In this document: one piece after another, positions 43,301-55,300 of the stretch | How positions within the stretch are numbered: the first letter of the stretch is position 1 | How the letters are laid out: each line of letters opens with the position of its first letter | Assembly (NCBI RefSeq): GCF_037975245.1 | Contig: NC_092568.1 | Location: 15,767,001 to 15,831,000, forward strand | Length of the DNA stretch: 64,000 bases | Source of the DNA: Apostichopus japonicus | Lineage: Eukaryota; Echinodermata; Holothuroidea; Aspidochirotida; Stichopodidae | Direction: 5' to 3' | Notes under the pieces: generated by a model | Seen by the model: the letters and a program-made list of their open reading frames with translations, nothing else | Database searches by the model: none | What the model was told of the DNA's origin: nothing | Position numbers and translations under genes: made by a program

Positions 43301-46300
43301 TTTAAATTCTATTAACCCTGAAGAAATGTCCTCTATCTTCATGTAAATAGAAGTGTATCAAAGAACAAACTTGTACTCTGTTTTGTGACAAACTTGTAAT
43401 GCACTGTCACATCTGCATTGAGAATCTGCATCTAAGATATCCTGAGTCTTGTCTTTGTGGGGGGGGGGGGGGAGGGGTCCAACTAACTTACAGATAGTGA
43501 CATGATCATTTCCATCAGCTTCTTTGACAATGTTCCTTCAATGTTTAAATGACAGATCCCAAGTTGTCAAAAGTGGCATTAAAATTGTTTTCCAATGGTC
43601 TCTCACAGATCGATACAAACTGTTTACCTACCATTAGTTTAACTTTCGGATTACACTTGTTTCAGCCTCTGGACAAACATCTACATGAATACCATGTCAG
43701 AAGCAGAAACACTCAATTGTCTATTTTTATTGACATATTTATCCTTCCTGTCAAAGACTGCAACTCACCTGTTCGTAAGTATGAACTTCATCATTGAACA
43801 ATATAGTACAGTAACTGTCAATCACGGTTCTATAATGAAGTCAGAAAAAATACAAACACATTTACTTTCATACCCTAATCAAACTAACACTTTGTTCAAC
43901 ACATTGAAAACTTTGGTGTTTATGAAGGGATATCATAATATATAAGATTTCAAACCTCGGGTGAATAATACTCTGGACATTAAGGGAAGCCTCGCAAATC
44001 TAACCGCCGGTTCCGGGCCAGCGGAAATCTCGCACCCCTTGCTCATTATGCATGTGCATATTGGTCCCATGGTTGAATGCACACAAGCTGGTTGCCAGCC
44101 GGAGTAATGAGCACAGTGTCCTGACAACACAAGGCTGGTTATTCTTCACAAACAATGAGCAAACTTGGCCAACTTGGTTTTGACGTCAATAGAGCAGTAG
44201 TTTATGTTGCAAAGTGACTTATACACTAAAATCCGCCACTACCAAATGTCCGAGATTCAGTACTTTATATAATTCTTGCAAATCTTCCACGTTATCAAAC
44301 CTCACAAATAAAATTTCTTGGGTCTCTTATGAACAATTGTGAAACTCCGCTACTCGAAAGTTCGATAAAAGCAGCCTTTACCTGGGCCTTTACATTATGA
44401 TCCTTGTTCAACGAGTGGTACGTAACTATGAATTAAAACTAAATCAGCCATTGCATTAAATATATGCCCCCAAGAACTTCAGAAAACCCATATTGACACA
44501 CCAGAATTTAATCAAAACAATAGTTAAGCTATGCCACACATGTATGTTAAAGAGAGAACATCGACCATAACGTTGATTTCTGAAGCTAACTGCGACACAA
44601 ATTCAACGAATAAAGAGATGGTTTAGGCTTGATTTTTCCCATTGACTTAGTGTGTTAGGCTGCCATGTGGTTAGAGATATAAGTAACTATTCGGTGAAAA
44701 TTTTAATGCAAGCTAATTTGCGATACAGTTTCAGTTTATTTCTCCACATTATATTGCATTGTTTCAAGCAGAGAACCTTCAAGCTGTTGTATAGCTCAAC
44801 CCCGGTATGATAATGACATGTGTAGGCTACTCGACAAAATATTCCAGAAACATAATGGTAATACACCCACCCCACTAGGGTTGGGCGATATTTGCTTTTT
44901 AACGTCACGATAAATAGTTCAAAGATTATCGTGATATTTCGATAATTATACGATAATTTTTCCTTGTTGTCAACTGCCGAATTCCCACCAACTCCTGTTG
45001 CGTGCGAGCATAATGGCGTGGGGTCCAGGGGCCCGCCTTAGGGCCTCGGTGGGGTGGAACCCCCTTGTGTGGGGTCCAGGGGCAAAGGCCCCGGAAAATT
45101 TTAGTATTTTTGCGTGTCTGGCGATAAAAAATTCGCAGTAGAGGATTCAAAATACTGACAACTTTTTGAATTTAAATTGTCACGAAACTGATGAAAATTT
45201 GAAAATGACAAGTGAGAGTTGCTATATTGTGTGATAAATTGAAAAGAGATTTAATCTGTCTTACAATCTTTAAAAAGTTTAACTAACAAAACTGTCAATA
45301 TTATGAAACAAACTACGTTTGGCAAAGCCCCGTTTCGAGACTGCCTAACAATGAACAGCGTGTACTATACGTACATCAGTTTACAACTGCAGTGTTTACC
45401 CCTACTTAAATATCATGGTAGGCATACTGTACATGGGCTGCGATTTTTCCCAACAACCCCCCTGTCTAACACCTGTTTGTTAACATTTTTGGCACGTTTC
45501 CAAAAAACTTTTCATGGAGTAAACTATTTTGGCTCCACTCTAGAATTAATTAGGTACTTGTCAGTAAAGGATTGGTAAAGTTATGCGAAATATTATCTTA
45601 GACGTTCATGAAAAGTATATATCCCCGTAACATTAAGGTAAGTAAAACACACCTCAAGCCAACCGACTCCTCCGCATGAACAAAACAATCTATTCCCCAT
45701 GGTAAACTCGAGGCACGTTTCGAGACTGCCTAACAATGAACTGCGTGTACTATACGTACATCAGTTTACAACTGCAGTGTTTACCCCTACTTAAATATCA
45801 TGGTAGGCATACTGTACATGGGCTGCGATTTTTCCCAACAACCCCCCTGTCTAACACCTGTTTGTTAACATTTTTGGTAAAGTTATGCGAAATATTATCT
45901 TAGACGTTCAAGAAAAGTATATATCCCCGTAACATTAAGGTAAGTAAAACACACCTCAAGCCAACCGACTCCCCCGCATGAACAAAACAATCTATTCCCC
46001 ATGGTACACTCGAGGCACAGTCTATACCATACAGACATAGCACGATATCAAGGCCCCAATAGCTACAGTATGGCTATCTTTATGAAAGTAAACCTTTTAA
46101 TCCCATGTTTTAGGCCACTTGGCATGATTAACTGAATGCTAAATATTGTTACCATGTCCTTGTAGAAAACGTCAACTTCGCAAAATACAATTAGTTGTGT
46201 TTTTGTTGTTACTTGAGATCCGTAACCGGCGAAGTGGTTAGGCTATTTACCATACACTTAACTATGGTAGGATAATAATTTTTCCTTTTTTTTGGTGGAA

Positions 46301-49300
46301 ATTCTAGAAAATACTTTCTTTTCCCCCCGCCAGATGTGGTCGTATGGTTTATTCATAAATGGGTGTACTAGAGCCTTGTCTACATGACATTAGTTGCATT
46401 TAGCACGATATGCCAGTTTCGCATGAATTTTTCGAAAGTATTTTGCTCGATCTTTCGTAAAATTTGAAAGGTGTACCAACTTACTGTTCGTACACAATTG
46501 CTAATTTCTCTACTGAATTTCAATTGTACAGGACGTTTTTTTTTTACGAAGTTCAAAAGTCAGTAAATGAAGTTTATAAACTTTATTTCTTTCAACTTTC
46601 TTAACCATGGAATGCCAAAATAACATTTACACTTACACGGAGAAAGGATAATCGCATTTTTTCCACATTTATTTCAAATTTCTTTCACAAGAAATTATCG
46701 TCATTTGTTCAATCCTCATGATGTCTACGATCTAGCTGGCTAAAAAAAAGTACAGCTTCGCTGGAGTGCGAACAATTCCCTACAGTCAACCGATTTTTTT
46801 TCACCTAGGTAGTTTAGGTCCTGTTCTGTACAACTTAGTAGGATTATTCTTAAGTCTTCTCGTATGTTAGGCTCTGGTTCAGGCTTACGGCACGTGTTCG
46901 AGAAGTGAGATAGCGATTTCAGTTTTTTAGATTTTTAAATCTTAAAAATTCAGGAAACCTGTCCTTGCAAAAAGGCAACGAAAGTTTTTGTTCCTACTTG
47001 GCCGACTGGGAAAATAAGAAAGATAGCATTTTAGATTCCTGCAGTGTAAATTCACATTTCCTTACTTATTTTTCACAGAAGTTTTGCTTCTGCAGTAGGA
47101 TAAAATACGGCGTATAAATACACTATCTTTTTGAAACGTTTGAATACCGTGAGACTTAGCTATGATGTTTTGTTCAACTCACTATTGTGTTCAAATCGGC
47201 TTAGTAAAAACTTGACCGCAGCTGTGAATGTAACTGTATGGCGTGGAGGGTGGTTTGGAGAGTGTGTGCACTCAAGTGTGACTCATTATCTGCTCGTGGC
47301 TGTGCTCATTATAGCCACGGAAAAATCCACCGGCCCGGACATGGCGGTTAGATTTGCGAGGCTTCCCTAACATCCATCTCATTGTCTAAAAGACATTCAC
47401 AATAAAGAATGGATTCACCATTCATAACCCACATTCTACATCAATATTCCACATTCTACATCAATATTCTGTCCTCTTCTGTGGATATATTGTGATACAT
47501 TAGATCACCTATGTGTCAGCATTTGTGATACATTAGATCATCCATGCGGTCAGCATTTGTGGTACATTATATCACCCATGCAGTAAGCATTTGTGGTACA
47601 TTAGATCACCTATGCGGTAAGCATTTGTGGTAAGATACTAGCAGTTATCTTTGTTGAGTGCTTAAAGACACAGGATATGAAACTTGGGAGGCATCTCACA
47701 GTTTGGTCAAGTAGATTTAGTTTCATTTGAACACTACATGATACATGCTTAATGTACACTCAACTTTGCAATGCTACCATAGTGGAAGTAAAAGTGAACT
47801 CACTCAGATTGGAGTTCTTCCGGTAAGACTTCCTGCTGATCTGTGTTTATTACTCGATTGCAATAATTAACGAGGATCTGAACAAGCAGAGAAACTCTTC
47901 TGATGATGTCCTCTGAGAATGTCTCCAAAGGATTCTATGAAAGAATAAAGAAAAGGATATAAACATCCCAGTAACATTTAAAGCAGAAATCAAGAGTTTT
48001 CATTCAGTTAGAGAGCCATGCAATATAGAATCATACAATGACACATACACACAAAGACACATACACACAGACACACACATAAAGAAAGAAGACGATTGGT
48101 AGCCCAATAACAGACATTTTACAAACTAAGTGAAACATTTAAGATAGTTCAGTTATTACTTTTCAGTATATATGTTAAAATATCATTAATGTTTGTTTGG
48201 TGGCCAAACACTTAACCAGAAAGCCATTTATGTGACAAAGTTTAATGTTAGCTCTGCACACAACGTTCTTTTATTTAAGAAAGTGGATTCACATACCAAG
48301 TATGAAGTTCTTCGAAGCTTTAATTTGTATACACTATTGGACTTCTGTTGAATTTGAATGATGTTTGCCCTTCACAGAAAACACCAGGTTTATTGTAATC
48401 AATATTAGATTCATCCAAATACCAAGTATGAAGCTCATCCAAGGTTCACTATTGGAGTTAGCTTGAATTTACAAAGTTTTCAGATTTTGACCTCTGTCTT
48501 AAATGACCTTTGACCTCCACAGAAAACTATCGAGTCCTTTTTTGCAATACGGTGGATCCACATACCAAGAATGAACTGCATGCATCATGTAATTTGTGAG
48601 TAATTGTGTTCACAAGCCAATGTGTCACACACACACAAAATAAAAAACAACTTTAACAACGCAAAGATTACTTTGGCCTTTGGGAAGCAATCCTAAACGG
48701 AGTTAATTTTCAAAATACTACAAATCAATCAACAAAAAACAAATCTGTGAAGAACAGTTAAAGACTCCAATATCATTAGTTACCTATCAGGTCTTATAAA
48801 TCATGCTGAGAATTGATGTGTCATTGCAAATCAAACCCAGAAATATGCTTGACACTGTGCTTATACATAGATTACAATGTATTGTATTGGACATCTAGCA
48901 CTCCTAATACAAGTTTTCAATTAAAGCATCATAATGTTGTACAAGCTTTTCATGTACTTAATACAAAACCTTCTGTCCATAAATATGTCATATTTCCATT
49001 CTACTAGGAAAGTTATTGCATAGGAAGGAAAATTGGAAGGAGATTGCAGTCTATCCTCTTCCGTGTTTATATCCCATGTTAATATTCCCTGTGCTTCCAC
49101 ACAATTGGATCGTAAGTACGATGGCACACATATGACTAATATTGCTCTATTTGTTCAATTTCATCATACAAATGAATGACACAGCAAGTATAAACAATGC
49201 TAGTCATGATAATATGTATACACTCAATGATGGGCTATTTCATTCTTTAAATCAATCAGATACCGTTATATAGTTAATACTACTTTATATGACCTTTGAC

Positions 49301-52300
49301 CTTATACTTCAGCTCAATCTTTGTGTACATAGGCTAACCTTCGTGGATACCAGCTATGACAAAAACTATAAAAAAAATTGAAGCTGTAAAAGAAGAGAAA
49401 CTTGACAATAACTTTACTTTGCAAATACACCTTCTTTTGACCATTGCTGCATGTGGTCAATCCAACTTTTCTAGTCACCAATGCTTCTAGTCATTTCAAT
49501 GTATTTGCTTTAATACTGTGTCTTTGGTTACTTGCAAATGAAGATATGAAAATCCATGAAACCTGACAATATTATTAGCAACCTGAACCACTTTGAAGTG
49601 ATAAGAAATGGTTTACAATTTTCTGACTTTATTTAAGAAGAACGTTGCAAATCAATTTTGAAGTTCAATAGTAACAATCAACCAGGGGTGGATCGACGAA
49701 TATATATTGGAGGGGTATGGCCCTGCGGTTTTGAAGCCGACTTCCCGTATGGGGGGGGGGGGACCTAAGAGCATCTTCCCACAGAGAAAATTAGAATGTT
49801 GGACATCCAAACACTACATAGATTTTTGAATGCAGTTGGAAAAAAGGGTATGTACACTTCCTCCCCCCCCCCCCCCATCTCTTGCTGTCAACTAATATAT
49901 TCTAAAATTCATTATGACATTTTAGTCAAATTGTTTAATCAAGAGAAGAATCTCCTTAATGCAAATGTCAATTTGATGCTTAACTAACACATAGCCATAG
50001 ACAACTATATTGAAAGAGGTCACTGTTATACTTCATTTTACTCCAATTAATGATGGAAACCTAACCTGGTCTTGCTGAGAGATGACTCCATGCATATCAC
50101 AGGCAGGATCACTGGTCCAAGCTTCAGCATCTCCACAATCACAGTAGCCTCCTCCTCCAGAAGTGTTCATCTACAATGGGCCATAAAGTATTAAATATGT
50201 TTAAATGTTCTACTACATTGCTTTAACTGTCCATCATTTTTGCTTCTTGGGATTATTAGTGTAGTCTGTTCTTAACACAAAATTAACAAATGTAAGTAAT
50301 TATTTTAATCCACCTGTAACAATGAAAGCATAAATGCAAATACTCTGTCAAGAAAAACAACATTTCCTACAAAGAGTGTGTCATGAATAGAAGCAAGCAT
50401 GATAAGGGACCGCCATTAAGCCATAGGTTTCTCACAGTATGTGTTGGAAGACCACTGAAAAAGAGCACACCATATATATACAACTTATATGCTACAGTAC
50501 GTTAGGACTTCAATAAGCACGATTTCCTTCAGTCAGTCCATGAAATGATTGGAAAAAAAAATAATAAAGAATCAATAATTCGGTATTGTGAGCATATCCT
50601 TACATTAACAATTTTAACAGCTGAGAACCTACGTGAGGGCATCCACATAGAAGATTCAAACTTGCAAGCTAAGCATGGTGTGTTTGCCTACAGTACTTAC
50701 ACCCCAGGGGGTCACATAACATCTAGAGATTCATACACATTCACACACAAAAGCCACTACCATAACCATTTAACAGATTCCTTTTGCCTTCAGCTATTGT
50801 AGGAACAGCAAAAACAAATTCATGCAGGAAAAATAAATTAGGCACAGAGCAACCTCAAGAGACTTTAGTTGATCATTAAAGTTTACCTGTTTCATATACA
50901 GCATGTCATACATGTAAGTTTACAAATATATCAAGTTAGATAAAGGCTAACACACCATTAATTTATATAATATTGGGTTAAAAGATAACAATTACTGTGG
51001 AAAATGGCAAGACAGTCAGTAAATGATACAACTTAATGTTTACCTTATATCTGTGTTTCTTATGTCCACTTCGTTGGAAGCAGTCAATGCAAAGAACACA
51101 TGTTGGGTCCAAAGCACAGTCTCTGTATGAAAGTAAACAAGTACCCTGAAATCAGAACCCTCATATTCATATAAACTGATCCTCTTATAATGGGAATACC
51201 TACTGTATTATTGTGGGTACTGAGGAGTTCAAGGGGGAAAATATCATACATCTTTAACAATGATCGAGTCATTAACGTGTTAGTTGTTTAGAAACAATCC
51301 GCATTGAAGAGTTGACATGCAATGAAAGAATCATAAACTGGACCTACGCAAAGCACTAGAGTATGACAAAGAGCATGTTAAGTTCAAATCTGACATGAGA
51401 TTGGTTATCTGAACCAGAAAGCCAGAACTTTATCATTTCTTGCAGTTGACTCTAACAATTGATTGTTCTTGGAGAATAAAGTCCCAACCAAAATATCCCT
51501 GACTATTACACACTGACTATATAACACAGTAGTGCACTTGCAACCACTAACCACCCTAGAGCCATTACTTCTTCACTGGCATCTGTGACCATACTTAGTC
51601 CAGCTGTAAGTGTTCACTGCTTAGTCAACATTGTTTTATTTTCTTCTGAGTATTACTGCCAATGCACTTGCTCCCTCATTCACCTGATTGATACCTTGAA
51701 CTGACCTTGTGTTGGCAACCACAAGACAATATTGTTATTATCTGAATTTGCTTGTTCTCTGGGTATTGGCCAACATTTAGGCAAAAGAGTGCATTGTCAT
51801 GATTGTGTGATTATTAACTAACACAATAGTACCAAATCAGAGTGTAGAGTTAGGAATCAGATAGTAGCATCCATAACGAGGTTTTGACAGTACAAGAGCC
51901 CTTATAGAGGCAACTACACACTGAGAAGGATATCCATCAAAGCTTCCACTCTTCATATTTTGCCTACTGGTGACCTCAAATGAACTTTGACCTTCACCAA
52001 ATCTATAACAAGGAAAGCTATCATAAAGAGGCACTTAGGATATAACTGTGAGATTCACTAAAGTTGTAAATGATGAATAAGCTTATTTCTTGCAAGGTTT
52101 ATATTTTTGGCCACCTCAAGTGATTTCTGACCTCACCAAAACTAGATGGCAACTTACCAAGGCTACCTACATAGATTCTATTTGCCTTTGGCAAGTAACA
52201 AAAAACTGAGTTGTAATTGATTGTAATACAAAAAGAAGCCTGTTGTTCTGTATTTGCACCCATGCACCCAGCTGTGCAAGTTAGATAGTAACTACCTCCA

Positions 52301-55300
52301 TATTAATACATATTTCACTTCTTGTGCCTTGCATGCCAATAGTCATCCAACAGCTTTCATCATCTCAATCATGTTGACATATTTGAGGTGATTATCCTGG
52401 CTCTTAAAAGTCTTTCCTTTTCTCCAGTGGCGGAGCTAGGGGTATTGGTCAAGGTGGGCGAGAATGGTCTGTAGGGGCGCTTTCGACACTATCTAAGCGG
52501 AGCGCCACCACAGGTTGGCGCGGAGCGTACAGAAATTTTTTGAGTAAAGATACTCCCTAGCTAATTGCTAATTTGCAGATAAACGAAGAATAAATAGGTA
52601 TCATCGCCATTTGTGATAACTCGGAAGTTTGTATGGGTGTTGAAAGTACATGCGCTTCATCACAATCCCTTTGGTATCTTTGTGGGTGCTCATGTTTTCG
52701 TAGTCCTGACACAATGCCTGTTGTGCCTATTAGGTATTTTGGACCTGTAAATGCCAACAATACCACATCTTGTCAGAAAATTGTACACCAACAAAATGTG
52801 ACAAATGTCAATAGGTAGATGAGAGCGCAATAAAAAAGTCAATAATCGCAAAGTAAAAAGTGGTAAAAAGCTGAAAAGGGCGCCAGCAGTTCATTTGAGT
52901 CCGCCAGGGCGGGCATCCGCCCCCCCTGACTGTATGGACGCTCCGCCACTGCTTTTCTCCTTCAAACTGAGCATTACTGTAGGTAATAACTACCACTGAC
53001 TATGAAATATAACTTCAATGGCCATTCTTAAATTTCAATCAATCACATCTATAACAATGCCAATCTGGTTAGAAACTGATAACAGAAAATACTTTACCTG
53101 CAAGAGTAGTTTGGCTCTCCAGATTTGAAGACATGACCACATAGCTGTGACGGGATGTCATCCTTCTTCAACTCTTGGATGATGGTTTTGGGTTCTCCTC
53201 CATACATGAACCACTCAAAAGTTGCAAACAACAGATCCTTGTAGTTTTGCCCTTCATCTGCTTGTTGTAATTCACCTGACTTGAAGACCACTGGTACCGT
53301 GGCTTTAAGAAAATTGTTTACCTGAGCTTTCAGGGAGTTGTAGTCAGAGCACTGATTCCATTGCTGGCGACAAATGTGAACAAAAATGAAAATGCATTGA
53401 AAGACATGTCTGAATACTAGTAGATGCGTTCTGAACCAAAACAAAATTGTGGGGATTGATGAAATTGCACACAAGGTTTGCCAACAATAAACAATTCATT
53501 AAATTTTGTCGGCCAATTTTTGTGATGGACTTAATAGTTAATATCACACTAATACGAAATTCACAAGTGCAATGTATCTGTTAGGCCCTGATCAATCCAA
53601 TAATTCATTTTCTTCCATTTTTTTTAAATACCCAGATAATTTCCCATACACTTCCTTGTCAATTTTTATGTTGCATCAAATAAAAGTGGAGTGTGATCCC
53701 AGGTTCCATGGTAGCCAGGATACTGTGGCTTCTCACTTTCCCCCGCACACACCCCTGCACCCCCCCTGCACACCTTCCACAAGTACTACATACTGTATAT
53801 GTGTTGTCACATCTCCTCCACTTCAGTAATATTGTTGGTAATGAGGTAATAACTGTGTGTACTGTCAACTTTCATTATTTCTTGTTATCTTCCTTGAATT
53901 AACTATATAAATATTTAATGTGAAAATAATTTCAACTTTCCAATGGTTATATGGAGCTAGATAGCTCAGTTGGCAAAACTCAGGATTTGATACCCTGAGT
54001 GATCACAGCTTTGAATCCTGTTCTTGATATTAAAAACATCCTTTCCTTGGACTTTCAAATTTGGTGATAACTTCCCAGTCAGTTTTCCATTCTTGAATTG
54101 TTTGTAAAGATAATTGCCAATGTGGATGTAAACCAATGAAAGCATGAGGTTATGTTTATGAACTGTAATATGTAAGATTTGGCATTTTGTAAAACCCATC
54201 TCAATTACAGCAAATAAAAGTTTGTAATAAGTAATGAAAACCATTACATATTCAAGCTAGGGTGCTTCGGTATAAACAAAAAGAGATACCGATATACCTG
54301 CTGACATATACCTGGTATTACCATTTGCAGCAACTTATTTAAATATTTGATCAAAAATAAAATAAAATATGAAAAATCAGTGTTGTTTACATGTCTTTCA
54401 TTTCATTGCGAAAGTACAGTTCAGTACACTCCACTACAGGGCCCAGTCCAACCACAAACATTATCTATGGTAGCATATAATCGGTATGGGGATTACTAGG
54501 TAACTATTTGGATAGTTATGTGTAGAATCGGTATAAGAACAGACCTTTATGAAATATATTTAATGCGCAAAATCGTATAAGAACAGGTAAGAATATATGT
54601 AATGCGCAGAATCTGTATAAGAACGACACACCAGGTAAAGTAATAATGTACTATGAGGGTTGAGCGCAGAATAGGTATTCATATTGTAGAAGACAATGCT
54701 ACTAACAAAACAGGTATGAATATATACATATTGCGCATAATCGGTTTCTTCCCAAACTAACTTGTTAGAGCATCTGACAAACTACGTCGTGAAGAGGAAC
54801 TTGTGAGAACCATGTGGCGAGAAATTGTACTTGAGAGGACTGTAGAACTATGCTGAAGTTTTAAATCAATTAGCCGTAGCAAAGTGTTGGTATTGTTACA
54901 CATATGACTGGGGAATGACTTTAATTTGTCAAGTAGTTACCTGTTAAAAAGAACTTTGGGGGATTCCATTTTTTGAAATGGTTTTCTCAAATGTAAAGAG
55001 AGTGACATCTTAGGCCCGCAAAAGCTCTGTGGCATTGTGAAAGTAGTGAGATAGACACCAGATTATCCCATCAATTAGTTTAGTATGGATTGTTTTAAAA
55101 ATTAGATGAAACTTTGCCGATCTCTCTGACAGTAGGTACAGAAAGCAGGGCATGCAAAAATGTCTGTAAATTACTCGCGTGTCTTAGACATACTTTTTAC
55201 CAGCACGAGTTTCTCTTAGTTACACTGCATTGCAGCTTAACATAAACTGTAGATTCCTTGCTACACAAAAATGCATACATGTATTGTTATTAATGTACAC

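Noticed and set aside
44926-45150. 74-residue frame on the minus strand inside the 3.4-kb element
   Set aside because: Derived from GGGGTCCAGGGGC repeat sequence; no transposase or other domain.
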